Shown piece after piece: positions 49,844 through 59,903 of a DNA stretch of 64,000 nt (positions are counted from its first letter, which is position 1; each line of letters begins with the position of its first letter). Source of the stretch: an uncultured Flavobacteriaceae bacterium (GTDB lineage Bacteria > Bacteroidota > Bacteroidia > Flavobacteriales > Flavobacteriaceae); the NCBI GenBank assembly GCA_947502635.1, contig CANNAN010000002.1, positions 310,001 to 374,000 on the forward strand. Reading direction: 5' to 3'. The position numbers and the translations under genes are program-made. The notes beneath the pieces are model-generated. The model was given only the letters and a program-made list of their open reading frames with translations, searched no databases and was not told the origin of the DNA.

Positions 49844-51691
49844 TTATTCTACAGTAACTGATTTAGCTAGATTTCGTGGCTGATCCACATTTTTACCTAA
49901 CATCACAGCAATGTGATAAGATAATAGTTGAAGAGGTATGGTAGTTAATAATGGAGACAATGACTCTAAAGTTTCTGGTACTTCAATAACATGATCTGCG
50001 AGTTCTTTAACTTGAACATCCCCTTCGGTTACAATACCTATAATTTTCCCTTTACGGGATTTTATTTCTTGAATATTACTTACTACTTTTTCGTAATGCC
50101 CTTTTTTTGTAGCAATAACTACAATAGGCATATTTTCATCGATTAAGGCAATAGGACCATGTTTCATTTCTGCTGCTGGATAACCCTCAGCATGGATATA
50201 AGAAATCTCTTTTAATTTTAAAGCACCTTCAAGAGCTACAGGGAAGTTATAACCTCTTCCTAAGTATAAGAAATTATTAACATCCTTATAAATCTCAGAT
50301 ATTTTTTGAATATGTGCATCAGATTTTAAAGCTTCTTCTACTTTTTTAGGAATCATTTCTAATTCCAGTAAATGATGACGAAAATCTGAACTGCTAATAG
50401 TACCTTTTGCTCTGGCTAATCGTAATGCCATAAGGGTTAAAACAGTAATTTGAGTCGTAAAGGCTTTTGTTGAAGCCACTCCAATTTCTGGACCTGCATG
50501 CGTATATGCGCCTGCATGAGTTTCTCTGGCAATAGATGAACCAACAACGTTACAAACACCAAAAACAAATGCGCCTTTAGATTTTGCTAATTTAATGGCT
50601 GCTAGTGTATCAGCCGTTTCTCCAGATTGAGAAATTGCTATAAGAACGTCTTTTTCTGTGATAACAGGATTACGGTATCTAAACTCAGAAGCATATTCCA
50701 CTTCCACAGGAACTCTTGCCAAATCTTCAAATATATACTCTGCAACTAAGCCAGCGTGCCATGAGGTACCACAAGCTACAATTATAATACGATCGGCATT
50801 TAAGAACTTTTTCATGTTATCTTCAACACCTGCCATTTTAATAATAGCCTCTTGCCTAAGAAGTCGCCCTCTATAAGTGTCAGTAATCGCTTTAGGCTGT
50901 TCATGAATTTCTTTAAGCATGAAGTGATCGTATCCACTTTTTTCTATTTGCTCTAAATTTATTTTAAGCTTCTGGATATAAGGATCAACTAAAGAATCAT
51001 CTTTTATTTTTCTGATTTTTATACCCTTATGAAACCTAATGATAGCCATTTCTTCATCTTCTAAATAAATAGCATCTTTTGTATATTCTAAAAAAGGAGA
51101 AGCATCACTTGCAATAAAAAATTCGTCTTCACCAATACCAACAGCTAGCGGGCTTCCTAAACGGGCAATAACAACTTCTTCAGGTTTATTTTTGTCGAAA
51201 ACAGCAATGGCATAGGCACCGATTACTTGATTTAATGCAATCTGTACAGCCTTACCTAGCTTTACATTTTCTTGCTTTTTTACATCTTCAATTAAGTTAA
51301 TTAAGACTTCGGTATCTGTATCTGATTTGAAAGTGTAACCTCTTGAGATTAATTCTTTTTTAAGGGACTCATAATTTTCAATGATACCATTATGTATAAT
51401 AACTAAATCTCCAGAATTTGAAATATGGGGATGTGAATTTACATCGTTAGGAACTCCATGTGTTGCCCATCTTGTATGTCCGATACCGACACTTCCATGT
51501 TTTGTAATTTCTTTATCAGAACGTGCTTCTAAATCGACTACTTTCCCTTTGGTTTTACAAACTTTTAAATCTTTTCCATCAAATAATGCTATTCCAGCAC
51601 TATCATACCCTCTATATTCTAAGCGTTTGAGACCTTCTATAATAATTGGATAAGCTTCTCTGGGACCTATATATCCTACAATTCCACACAT
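49844..51691 (-). CDS. glmS: Glutamine-fructose-6-phosphate aminotransferase
   Basis: First enzyme of UDP-GlcNAc synthesis, 615 residues. The N-terminal glutaminase domain starts with the catalytic Cys2 (CGIVGYIG) and has GHTRWATHG and HNGIIENY. Two SIS domains follow (ACGTSWHAGLV, AISQSGETADTLAA, and LGRGYNFPVALEGALKLKE). The C-terminus DQPRNLAKSVTVE is the conserved active-site tail. No glmS ribozyme-like leader is expected in this phylum and none was seen. It is a single gene. Confidence 0.98.
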   Translation of the reverse strand: MCGIVGYIGPREAYPIIIEGLKRLEYRGYDSAGIALFDGKDLKVCKTKGKVVDLEARSDKEITKHGSVGIGHTRWATHGVPNDVNSHPHISNSGDLVIIHNGIIENYESLKKELISRGYTFKSDTDTEVLINLIEDVKKQENVKLGKAVQIALNQVIGAYAIAVFDKNKPEEVVIARLGSPLAVGIGEDEFFIASDASPFLEYTKDAIYLEDEEMAIIRFHKGIKIRKIKDDSLVDPYIQKLKINLEQIEKSGYDHFMLKEIHEQPKAITDTYRGRLLRQEAIIKMAGVEDNMKKFLNADRIIIVACGTSWHAGLVAEYIFEDLARVPVEVEYASEFRYRNPVITEKDVLIAISQSGETADTLAAIKLAKSKGAFVFGVCNVVGSSIARETHAGAYTHAGPEIGVASTKAFTTQITVLTLMALRLARAKGTISSSDFRHHLLELEMIPKKVEEALKSDAHIQKISEIYKDVNNFLYLGRGYNFPVALEGALKLKEISYIHAEGYPAAEMKHGPIALIDENMPIVVIATKKGHYEKVVSNIQEIKSRKGKIIGIVTEGDVQVKELADHVIEVPETLESLSPLLTTIPLQLLSYHIAVMLGKNVDQPRNLAKSVTVE

Positions 51692-51832
51692 AAGTAAATA
51701 AATTTATTTGGTTTAATTTTAGCTTGGGCAAATATGTAAAATAAATTTTTAATAGTGGTTATTTATTACATAAAGGCTATAGTTTATACGATGAAATTCA
51801 TTTTGGTAGGTTTTTTCTGAGCAGAAGCTGAA

Positions 51833-53509
51833 TTAGTTGTTTTCAGGATCTGTGAAAAACACCTGTAATTTCATTCTTTTTTCTTCTAAAACATTATTAT
51901 TACTTCCATATAAAATAGTTCCTCTAGGTGCTAAAATCGTTGCTGTTGGAATAGCCGTAACGCCATTTTCTTCAATTAACGTTTGCGCACTGGCAGTATT
52001 ATTAACATTGGTCGATAATACCAAGCCTATTTTTGTATTAGTGGAATCTCTTAGCAAAATATTGTTTAAATGTTCTGTGAGACGTATTTTATACTTCTTT
52101 TGGTCTTGATTACGCTGACTTAAGTGAAGCACTTTAGAATTGAGCGGATCATTTTCGTCCCCAGTAGGATCATTAATATAATCATCAATAAGTGGTGTAT
52201 TGTTCTTAACATCGTAAGCATAAATCCGGTCATATTTATGATAATCGTCTACAGAAACGGCTAAGCTATTTTCGTGAACGATTAATTGTGCCTCATTAAT
52301 AAGTTTTTTTAGTACAAAATTTCCTGTTGTGTTATCTTTTAGATATCCACTGGCATCATCAGGATCGGCTATTCTAAAATCATCTATAAAACTTTCTAAG
52401 GCATCAGGAATATCATTGTTATCAATATCTTCATTGCCAAATAAATCCACAATAGCCATAGAGCCTTCTGCTCCTTTTAAATAAAGTGTTTCATCTCCTA
52501 GACTAGAGTCTCCATCTGCAAGTGCTACATTATAATTATTGATAAAAGGGTTAAGTCTAATACCTCTAAAGTTAAGGGTATAAGTAGATTGTGACCTAGA
52601 GCTTTCTGCTCCTTTTGTATAGTATATATTTATGTTAGCATCTGTAGATGACAGATTTAATGAAACCATATTTCCTGTTCCATTTACAGCTTCCGCTTTA
52701 AAATAAAGCCCTCTAAAATAGTCATTAAAATTACTAGCATTACTTAATTCAGGTTCGCCTTGATGATCTATAATTGCAGATTTCCAAAAAGCTCTAGACA
52801 ATGTGTCTCTTAATGCTGGAGCAGACCTTGATTTAACTAGATCTTCACCTTCTCCCTCCCATAATTCTATAGCCTCTTCACTTGGAATAAATGCAGCATT
52901 CTCATAAATAGTTTCTCCTTTATGCTCGTCAAAATTTATAGTGCTGTTTTCGGTAAGGGCAAAATTATCGGTTGTATTCCCATTACTAGCGTTTGAAAAA
53001 TAATTTTGAGGACTATCAGCTGAATTTGGATTAAAACTTCTTAAAAAATAATCATTGCGGTAAATAGTTAACTTAATTTGTTTTGAGGCATCTCCATATA
53101 AAGAATCTTGAATAGAATAGGTAGTGTTGCCATCACTATCAATGCCTGTTGTCCTTCTAATAAGATAAGGAATGCTTAAAATAACAGAATCAATAACAGG
53201 GTTCTCTCCAAAATCAGGGCTAAATGATATTGGAGTTATTTGAGTAACAATACTAGCAGTTGTTTGCCCAAACTCAGGGTCATCAAAGAAACCAAGCAAA
53301 TCATAGCTTAAATTGTTTATTCTTAAAGCATTAAGCTTTTTGTTATATGCAGCTATAGGAATATCCATTTGATCGGTATCAAAATTTGCATTTCCTTTTC
53401 CTAAAACATCACTTTCTATAACACTAAAATCTTTATCGCATGCGATAAAAGACAAAGTAATTAGTAGAAAAACAATAAAAAATTTAAGGGCTTTAATCGT
53501 ATTTTTCAT
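51833..53509 (-). CDS. DUF4270 lipoprotein
   Basis: Exported lipoprotein of 558 residues (lipobox LSFIAC, Cys24) of the DUF4270 family, which is widespread and mostly uncharacterised in Bacteroidota. Family blocks: CDKDFSVIESDVLGKGNANF, LLGFFDDPEFGQTTASIVTQ, IDSVILSIPYL and, near the end, PRGTILYGSNNNVLEEKRMK with LQVFFTDPE. It lies 22 bp downstream of the glycogen-synthase-like gene and is co-transcribed with it. Its function is unknown, perhaps in the cell envelope. Confidence 0.88.
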   Translation of the reverse strand: MKNTIKALKFFIVFLLITLSFIACDKDFSVIESDVLGKGNANFDTDQMDIPIAAYNKKLNALRINNLSYDLLGFFDDPEFGQTTASIVTQITPISFSPDFGENPVIDSVILSIPYLIRRTTGIDSDGNTTYSIQDSLYGDASKQIKLTIYRNDYFLRSFNPNSADSPQNYFSNASNGNTTDNFALTENSTINFDEHKGETIYENAAFIPSEEAIELWEGEGEDLVKSRSAPALRDTLSRAFWKSAIIDHQGEPELSNASNFNDYFRGLYFKAEAVNGTGNMVSLNLSSTDANINIYYTKGAESSRSQSTYTLNFRGIRLNPFINNYNVALADGDSSLGDETLYLKGAEGSMAIVDLFGNEDIDNNDIPDALESFIDDFRIADPDDASGYLKDNTTGNFVLKKLINEAQLIVHENSLAVSVDDYHKYDRIYAYDVKNNTPLIDDYINDPTGDENDPLNSKVLHLSQRNQDQKKYKIRLTEHLNNILLRDSTNTKIGLVLSTNVNNTASAQTLIEENGVTAIPTATILAPRGTILYGSNNNVLEEKRMKLQVFFTDPENN

Positions 53510-53531
53510 ATATGCTTTGAATGAATATAGG

Positions 53532-54341
53532 TTAACTTAAAACGCTTGTATTGAAAAATGTTGTATAAGCTTCACCAAATTCATCTCTATTTTTGTATTC
53601 TAAAACAGGTTTGTTAGATGCTTCTAAATAAGATTTTAAATCTTCAGGAATACTTTCAGATCCCACAATTAGTGCATCCGAGTAATCAACAGCAACTTTC
53701 ATTAAGTTATTATATGTTGGCTCTTCAAGTACACTAATAGCATCTTCATTAATACTGTCAAATTTAATCTTATTAAGCATGTCTTTATTTAAAGTATTGT
53801 TAAAACTTTGATCATAAATCGAAGTAACAATTTTACTTTCATTAAATAAAGGCTCGTCTTTATAGTATTCTTTTAAATATAAAGGCAATAATGATGCCAG
53901 CCAGCCATGTACATGTATAACGTCTGGAGACCAATTTAGTTTCTTAACGGTTTCAATAACACCTTTTGCAAAGAAAATAGCACGTTCATCATTATCTGAA
54001 AACAATTGACCATCTTCATCGGTCAAAGTCGCTTTTCTTTTAAAGTATTCATCATTATCAATAAAATAAACTTGGATGCGCTCCTTAGGAATAGATGCAA
54101 CTTTAATAATAAGAGGCATATCTAAATCATTTATCACTAGGTTGATACCCGATAACCTTATAACTTCATGTAGTTGGTGTCTGCGTTCATTTATATTCCC
54201 GTAGCGAGGCATAAATATTCTTATTTGACCTCCTTGTTGATTCACCAATCGAGGTGCCTCAAAAGACATGGATGAAATTTCTGTTTCAGGTAAATAAGGA
54301 ACTACTTCAGATGATACGTACAATATCCTCTTATCTTTCAT
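53532..54341 (-). CDS. One-domain glycogen/starch-synthase-like protein (GT5 N-domain only)
   Basis: Protein of 269 residues matching only the N-terminal Rossmann half of GT5 glycogen synthases: RILYVSSEVVPYLPE, SFEAPRLVNQQGGQIRIFMP, ERAIFFAKGVIETVKKL, PDVIHVHGWLASLLPLYLK. The KxGGL nucleotide-sugar loop expected after SSEV is replaced by PETEISS, and the C-terminal domain with the catalytic glutamates is absent. It cannot be a normal glycogen synthase; sensing, binding or a scaffold role is possible. Operon with DUF4270, divergent from panC. A -7-like TACTTTTG lies at 54477-54470. Confidence 0.85.
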   Translation of the reverse strand: MKDKRILYVSSEVVPYLPETEISSMSFEAPRLVNQQGGQIRIFMPRYGNINERRHQLHEVIRLSGINLVINDLDMPLIIKVASIPKERIQVYFIDNDEYFKRKATLTDEDGQLFSDNDERAIFFAKGVIETVKKLNWSPDVIHVHGWLASLLPLYLKEYYKDEPLFNESKIVTSIYDQSFNNTLNKDMLNKIKFDSINEDAISVLEEPTYNNLMKVAVDYSDALIVGSESIPEDLKSYLEASNKPVLEYKNRDEFGEAYTTFFNTSVLS

Positions 54342-54508
54342 ATGTTTATTTTTGTTGACTTTTTACAGTCGGATATAACTAGCAATTAATGGTCTTTTTT
54401 TTAAGAGAAATTTTGTAAAGCTTCTTTTTTTGATAGTATTGCTTTTGAAAATTCAAAATAAAAAACACGCAAAAGTACAAAATTTTATGCAGAGTGGTTG
54501 TAAAATCT

Positions 54509-54516
54509 TAAGTTTG
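54509..54516 (+). promoter_or_regulatory. -7 element TAAGTTTG of panC
   Basis: Matches TAnnTTTG, 24 bases before the GTG start of panC. No TTG box at a normal distance. Confidence 0.4.
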
Positions 54517-54540
54517 CAAGCGTTAATTTTTTATTAAAAA

Positions 54541-55392
54541 GTGGAATTTTACTCAGAAAAACAGCAAATTGTTGCAATTATTGATGTTTTAAAAGCAAAA
54601 CAGCTAACATTAGGATTAGTTCCTACTATGGGTGCTTTGCATGAAGGGCACTTACAATTGGTGAAAAAAGCTTTAAATAATAACGACAAAGTTGTTGTTA
54701 GTATTTTTGTTAATCCTACACAATTTGATAACAAAGAAGACCTAAAAAAATATCCAAGAACACTTAAGCGTGATATGGACTTGTTAAGAACAGTTAGCAA
54801 AGACAATATTATAGTCTATGCTCCTACAGTTGACGATATTTATGAGGGAAAAACGGTATCTCAAAGTTTTGATTTTGATGGATTGGAGTTTGAAATGGAG
54901 GGTAAGTTTCGTGAAGGGCATTTTAATGGTGTTGGCACCATTGTAAAACGCTTTTTCGATATTGTAAAACCAGATAATGCCTATTTTGGAGAGAAAGATT
55001 TTCAACAATTACAGATTATAAAAAAATTAGTTGAGAAATTTCATATCCCAGTTCATGTAGTTGGCTGTGAAATACATCGAGAAGCTAGCGGTTTAGCAAT
55101 GAGTTCGCGTAATACACGATTAAAGCCAGCATATAAAAAGGCAGCTCCTTTTATTTATAAAACTTTAACAGCTGCCAAAGAGCGTTTTGGCACAAATAGT
55201 GCTAATACAGTTTTGGAATGGGTTGAAAATCAGTTTGCAAAGCATGATTTGTTAGAATTAGAATATTTTATTGTAGCTGATGCCGAAACTTTAAAACCAG
55301 TTAAACGAAAATCAAACAAAAAATCATATCGCGCGTTTATAGCAGTATATGCAGATGATATTAGACTTATTGATAATATCGCACTAAATTAA
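54541..55392 (+). CDS. panC: Pantoate-beta-alanine ligase
   Basis: Pantothenate synthetase of 283 residues joining pantoate and beta-alanine with ATP. Motifs: [16 protein letters not shown] (HxGH at residues 34-37), [38 protein letters not shown] and [12 protein letters not shown] (the KMSKS-like loop). The start codon is GTG at 54541; no in-frame ATG precedes the conserved region. It is followed by panD 13 bp later; panB is not in the window. Confidence 0.96.
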   Translation: MEFYSEKQQIVAIIDVLKAKQLTLGLVPTMGALHEGHLQLVKKALNNNDKVVVSIFVNPTQFDNKEDLKKYPRTLKRDMDLLRTVSKDNIIVYAPTVDDIYEGKTVSQSFDFDGLEFEMEGKFREGHFNGVGTIVKRFFDIVKPDNAYFGEKDFQQLQIIKKLVEKFHIPVHVVGCEIHREASGLAMSSRNTRLKPAYKKAAPFIYKTLTAAKERFGTNSANTVLEWVENQFAKHDLLELEYFIVADAETLKPVKRKSNKKSYRAFIAVYADDIRLIDNIALN

Positions 55393-55401
55393 TTATCTTT
55401 G
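55370..55401 (+). promoter_or_regulatory. Internal promoter of panD
   Basis: TTG (55370-55372), 21-bp spacer, TATCTTTG (55394-55401), overlapping the end of panC and 4 bases before the panD ATG. It would give panD a separate, almost leaderless transcript. Confidence 0.5.
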
Positions 55402-55405
55402 TGAC

Positions 55406-55756
55406 ATGCAAATTCAAGTAGTAAAATCTAAGATTCATAGAGTAAAATGCACAGGTGCAGAACTCAATTATATAGGAAGTATCACTATTGATGAGGACTT
55501 AATGGAAGCCGCCAATATTATACAAGGCGAAAAAGTTCAAATTGTTAATAACGACAATGGTGAGCGTTTAGAAACGTATTGTATTCCTGGTCCACGTAAA
55601 AGTGGTGAAATTACCCTTAACGGAGCAGCTGCTAGAAAAGTTTCGGTTGGTGATACCTTAATTTTAATTACTTATGCTTTTATGGATATTGAAGCAGCTA
55701 AAATCTTTAAACCCTCATTAGTTTTTCCAGATGAAGCCACTAATTTATTAAAATAG
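55406..55756 (+). CDS. panD: Aspartate 1-decarboxylase
   Basis: Pyruvoyl enzyme of 116 residues that makes beta-alanine from aspartate for panC. The self-processing site is NYIGSITID, with cleavage before Ser25, which becomes the pyruvoyl group. [32 protein letters not shown] and [20 protein letters not shown] are the conserved family blocks. Full length. Confidence 0.97.
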   Translation: MQIQVVKSKIHRVKCTGAELNYIGSITIDEDLMEAANIIQGEKVQIVNNDNGERLETYCIPGPRKSGEITLNGAAARKVSVGDTLILITYAFMDIEAAKIFKPSLVFPDEATNLLK

Positions 55757-55761
55757 AGGTT

Positions 55762-56730
55762 TTGAATAATAAAACTAAAAAAGCGCTAAAGTTATTAATT
55801 CCACTTGTATTGGCTGTATTTTTTGGTTGGTATATGTTTTCAAAGATTCCTATATCTACTATAATTCCATATTTTCAAAGTGCAAATTATTCATGGATTG
55901 CTTTAGGTGTTTTTTTTGGTTTATTAAGTCATCTATCAAGAGCTTATAGATGGCAATATTTGCTAGAGCCTATGGGGTATTGTGTAAAGCTTCCAAATAG
56001 TATTATGGCAGTATTTATAACATATTTGGCTAACTATGGAATTCCTAGATCTGGAGAGGTGCTAAGAGCTGCGGTATTAACTAATTATGAAGGAGTGCCT
56101 TTTGAAAAAGGTTTTGGGACTATTGTAGCAGAAAGAATAGCAGATTTAATAGTCATGCTGGGTATTATAATTGTAACACTTATTTTGCAATTTGATTTTA
56201 TTTATCAACTTCTTGAAAAATCATTTCAGCCTGTAAAAATCATTATAGGAGGTATTTTGGCATTAAGTGTTTTTATACTATTATTCCTTTATATAAAACG
56301 AAGTAGTTCAAAAATAGCTTTAAAGATCAAAACCTTTTTAAGAGGATTGATGGAAGGACTTTTTAGTATTTTTAAAATGAAAAATAAGTGGGCTTTCATT
56401 TTTCATACATTATTTATATGGGGGATGTATATACTTATGTTTTATGTAACGACATTTGCTATTGAAGATCTAGAGGGTATTTCATTAGGAGCGGTTATAA
56501 TTGCTTTCATAGCAGCGAGCTTTACAATTGCAGCTACTAATGGGGGAGTATTTTTTTATCCTGCTGCAGTTTTGGGAGCATTATTATTATTTGGATTACC
56601 TAAAGATCCAAGTTATGCTTTTGGCTGGATAATATGGACATCCCAAACACTAATGATTTTCATTTTAGGAGTATTGTCATTTATATTATTACCCATTTAC
56701 AATAGAAAAAAAACAAAACCGAAAGTTTAA
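55762..56730 (+). CDS. YbhN/UPF0104-type integral membrane protein
   Basis: Membrane protein of 322 residues related to the transmembrane half of lysylphosphatidylglycerol synthases (UPF0104). About eight helices are visible, with the family blocks HLSRAYRWQYLLEP, YLANYGIPRSGEVLRAAVLT and GTIVAERIADLIVMLGI, and a late GGVFFYPAAVLGALLLFG. The most 5' usable start is TTG at 55762, 5 bp after panD, preceded by AGAGG. Likely a lipid flippase or transporter; not a synthetase, as the catalytic domain is absent. Probably co-transcribed with panCD without an obvious pathway link. Confidence 0.85.
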   Translation: MNNKTKKALKLLIPLVLAVFFGWYMFSKIPISTIIPYFQSANYSWIALGVFFGLLSHLSRAYRWQYLLEPMGYCVKLPNSIMAVFITYLANYGIPRSGEVLRAAVLTNYEGVPFEKGFGTIVAERIADLIVMLGIIIVTLILQFDFIYQLLEKSFQPVKIIIGGILALSVFILLFLYIKRSSSKIALKIKTFLRGLMEGLFSIFKMKNKWAFIFHTLFIWGMYILMFYVTTFAIEDLEGISLGAVIIAFIAASFTIAATNGGVFFYPAAVLGALLLFGLPKDPSYAFGWIIWTSQTLMIFILGVLSFILLPIYNRKKTKPKV

Positions 56731-56820
56731 AGTTTTTCGAACCTTTACAAAAACTTTGCTTTTAATCTCTCCCATTATTTATTACCTTGCCACTATCAAA
56801 TCTCAAATCATTTATTCAAA

Positions 56821-57969
56821 ATGAAACAAATACTTTACATTTTACTATTTGTATTATCAATCCATTTTAATCAAGCCCAGGTTAAATATGAAACTATTGA
56901 ATCTTCAAAACTAGGAGAAACCAGAGAGCTTAAAATACAATTGCCAAGAGGTTATAATAGTAATGAAGACAAAAAATACCCATTATTCATTGTATTTGAT
57001 GGGGACTATTTATTTGAAGCTGTTGTTGGAAATGTAGATTACTACTCGTATTGGGAAGATATGCCAGAGTCTATTATTGTAGGTATTAATCAGGTTGATA
57101 AGCGATTTGACGATTGTATGTATTCTGCGCAAAACTCTTTACCGATAGAAACAGGTTCCAAGTTTTTTGAGTTCGTAGGCATGGAGCTTATTCCATATAT
57201 AGAAAAGACATATAGAACCACTAATTTTAAAGTTGTTGTAGGTCATGGAGAAACAGCTAATTTTATAAATTACTTTTTATTAAAACCGCAGCCGCTATTT
57301 CAAGGTTATATTGCTGTTAGCCCAGAATTAGCTCCAAATATGATAGATTACCTTCCTGAGCGCTTAAGTAAACTGGAATCTAAATTATTCTATTATTTAG
57401 CGAATACTAAAAATGATCCAGGTTCCATAAAGAAAATGACTGAAGTTTTAAATAAAGATCTTTCTGCTATAGAAGATAAGAACTTAGTTTATAATTTTAA
57501 TAGTTTTGAAACCCCATCTCATTATTCAGCTCCTTTACATGCACTTCCTAATGCTATTGAAAATATTTTTAGAGTATTCCAGCCTATTAGTAAAAAGGAA
57601 TATAAAGAGACTATACTTGAATTAGAAACATCTCCAGTAGCATATTTGGTAGAAAAATACCAAACTATTAACGACTTATTTGGTCTTGAAAGACGAATTC
57701 TAATTAATGATTTTAAAGCTGTTTCTGCAGCTATTGAAAAAACAGAGCAGTTTGAATATTATGAAGAATTGGGTAAAATTGCCCGAGATCAATACCCAAA
57801 AACGCTTTTAGGAGGTTATTATTTAGCACGTTTTTATGAAGAAATGGGCGAGCCAAAAAAGGCAATGAGAACCTATGAAACGGCTTACACTTTAAAAGAA
57901 ATTGGAGGTATCACAAAAGACTTATTAGTTGAGAAAATAGATTTAATTAAAGAAGATTTTGGTTATTAA
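56821..57969 (+). CDS. Esterase-fold (PF00756-like) protein lacking the nucleophilic serine
   Basis: Exported protein of 382 residues: signal peptide (YILLFVLSIHFNQAQ), an alpha/beta-hydrolase domain of the esterase D group (LKIQLPRGYNSNEDKKYPLF, FDGDYLFEAVVGN, residues 22-265), and a C-terminal TPR-like helical tail (LGGYYLARFYEEMGEPKKAM). The nucleophile elbow reads VVGHGETAN, so the serine of GHSxG is Gly143, whereas a late histidine (SHYSAPLHALP) remains. It is probably a pseudo-esterase or a binding protein. It stands alone between the YbhN-like gene and radA. Confidence 0.85.
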   Translation: MKQILYILLFVLSIHFNQAQVKYETIESSKLGETRELKIQLPRGYNSNEDKKYPLFIVFDGDYLFEAVVGNVDYYSYWEDMPESIIVGINQVDKRFDDCMYSAQNSLPIETGSKFFEFVGMELIPYIEKTYRTTNFKVVVGHGETANFINYFLLKPQPLFQGYIAVSPELAPNMIDYLPERLSKLESKLFYYLANTKNDPGSIKKMTEVLNKDLSAIEDKNLVYNFNSFETPSHYSAPLHALPNAIENIFRVFQPISKKEYKETILELETSPVAYLVEKYQTINDLFGLERRILINDFKAVSAAIEKTEQFEYYEELGKIARDQYPKTLLGGYYLARFYEEMGEPKKAMRTYETAYTLKEIGGITKDLLVEKIDLIKEDFGY

Positions 57970-58029
57970 TACTTATTTAACTTCAAAAAATCATTTTCTT
58001 ATATATAATTTCAAAATTCAATTGATATA

Positions 58030-59388
58030 ATGGCAAAAGTAAAAACGACTTTTTTTTGTCAAAACTGTGGTACGCAATATGCAAAATGGCAAGGGCAATG
58101 CAATGCTTGTAAAGAGTGGAATACGATTGTTGAAGAAGTTATTCAAAAACCAGAAAAAAGTGATTGGAAATCTCCGACATCAGTTGTAAAAAAAGCATCA
58201 GTTCCATTACGAATTAAAGACATTGACGTTTCTAAAGAGCCACGACTAGATACATTCGATGGCGAGTTTAATCGCGTATTAGGTGGCGGTATGGTTCCAG
58301 GTTCTTTAACTTTGTTAGGTGGTGAACCTGGGATTGGTAAGAGTACTTTACTACTTCAAATTTCATTGAAATTACCTTACAAAACGTTATATGTTTCTGG
58401 CGAAGAAAGTCAGAAGCAAATAAAAATGCGTGCAGAACGTATTAATCCAAATAATAATAATTGTTACATATTAACAGAAACAAAAACTCAAAATATATTC
58501 AAACAAATTGAAGCTATAGAGCCCGATATTGTCATTATCGATTCTGTTCAAACACTTCATAGTGATTATATTGAATCTTCTTCTGGTAGTATTTCACAGA
58601 TAAAAGAATGCACCACAGAACTTATAAAGTTTGCTAAAGAAACCGCTACGCCAGTTTTGCTTATTGGTCATATTACTAAAGATGGTCATATTGCTGGACC
58701 CAAAATTTTGGAGCACATGGTAGATACCGTGTTGCAATTTGAAGGAGATCGTAACCACATATTTAGAATTTTAAGAGCTAATAAAAATCGTTTTGGTTCT
58801 ACCAATGAATTAGGTATTTATGAAATGCAAGGTTCTGGCCTTCGGGAAGTTACTAATCCATCAGAGATTTTAATCTCTAAAAAAGATGAGGAATTATCTG
58901 GAAATGCTATAGCTGCAACCTTAGAAGGCATGCGGCCATTAATGATAGAAGTACAGGCATTGGTTAGCACAGCCGTTTATGGGACTCCACAACGTAGTGC
59001 TACTGGTTTTAATGCCAAACGCCTTAATATGTTATTAGCAGTATTGGAAAAACGTGCAGGTTTCCGACTGGGAGCAAAAGATGTGTTTTTAAATATTACA
59101 GGTGGTATTACAGTTGACGATCCTGCAATAGACTTGGCCGTTGTGGCTGCTATATTATCTTCTAATGAAGATGAAGCATTGCAAAAAGATTTTTGTTTTG
59201 CTGCAGAGGTCGGTTTATCTGGAGAAATTCGCCCAGTACAACGTGTGGAACAACGTATTTTAGAAGCCGAAAAACTAGGATTCTCCACTATTTTTGTATC
59301 GAAATACAATAAGATTTCATTAAAAAGTACCGCAATTAAAATTCAACTTATTTCTAAAATTGAAGATTTGGTTGATATTCTTATTTAA
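58030..59388 (+). CDS. radA: DNA repair protein RadA
   Basis: RecA-like branch-migration ATPase of 452 residues. The N-terminal zinc finger has C10, C13, C24 and C27 (FFCQNCGTQYAKWQGQC). Walker A is GEPGIGKS (98-105), Walker B is IVIIDSVQT, and the RadA signature KNRFG is at 252-256. The C-terminal Lon-like P domain is present (GGITVDDPAIDLAVVAAILS), without the Lon catalytic serine. Full length, all key residues kept. Confidence 0.97.
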   Translation: MAKVKTTFFCQNCGTQYAKWQGQCNACKEWNTIVEEVIQKPEKSDWKSPTSVVKKASVPLRIKDIDVSKEPRLDTFDGEFNRVLGGGMVPGSLTLLGGEPGIGKSTLLLQISLKLPYKTLYVSGEESQKQIKMRAERINPNNNNCYILTETKTQNIFKQIEAIEPDIVIIDSVQTLHSDYIESSSGSISQIKECTTELIKFAKETATPVLLIGHITKDGHIAGPKILEHMVDTVLQFEGDRNHIFRILRANKNRFGSTNELGIYEMQGSGLREVTNPSEILISKKDEELSGNAIAATLEGMRPLMIEVQALVSTAVYGTPQRSATGFNAKRLNMLLAVLEKRAGFRLGAKDVFLNITGGITVDDPAIDLAVVAAILSSNEDEALQKDFCFAAEVGLSGEIRPVQRVEQRILEAEKLGFSTIFVSKYNKISLKSTAIKIQLISKIEDLVDILI

Positions 59389-59903
59389 TCAAAAAGAATT
59401 CCTCGAGGTTCAATATTGATGTTTTTGTTCAAATATCTTCCAAGCCAAGGGTTAAAGCTTGTACACATCTTGATAAATTTGAAACCAAGAGAAACGACTC
59501 TATAATTTTGCCACTATCTAAAGGATTTTATTAAAAAAAAACACTTTATTTTTTCATATCTAACCCTTTTAAAAGCTTTAAATGTACGATTTAACGTATA
59601 TTAATTTGCGTTTTATCTGATTTTTATTAGTTTTTATCGATATTTTGAGCTAATATTGTAAAATATAACTGTAGATCATCAGATTAATGATTTTTAGCAA
59701 ATAACCTTGCTAATTGAAGTATTCTTCCCTCAAGAATGAATTTAATTTTAATACAAATAGTGTGAAATGTGTTAATAAAGGCATATTAATAACATGCATT
59801 TCATCGATATTTTGTATTTGATAGAGAAATTTGATTTTTTAACGATAAAAATATGTAACTACTTGAATATAAAATAATTTAGCCATACCCAAATCTATTA
59901 ATT
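59389..59903. other. Gene-free region after radA with a possible gene remnant
   Basis: 515 bases, AT-rich. On the minus strand a 27-codon ATG frame (59385-59468), extendable to an open 42-codon stretch, reads SFNPWLGRYLNKNINIEPRG and ILFD before its stop, which overlaps the radA end. It is protein-like but too short to assign and may be a decayed gene end. The rest shows no gene, hairpin terminator or clear promoter for the following 3.3-kb gene. Confidence 0.4.
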
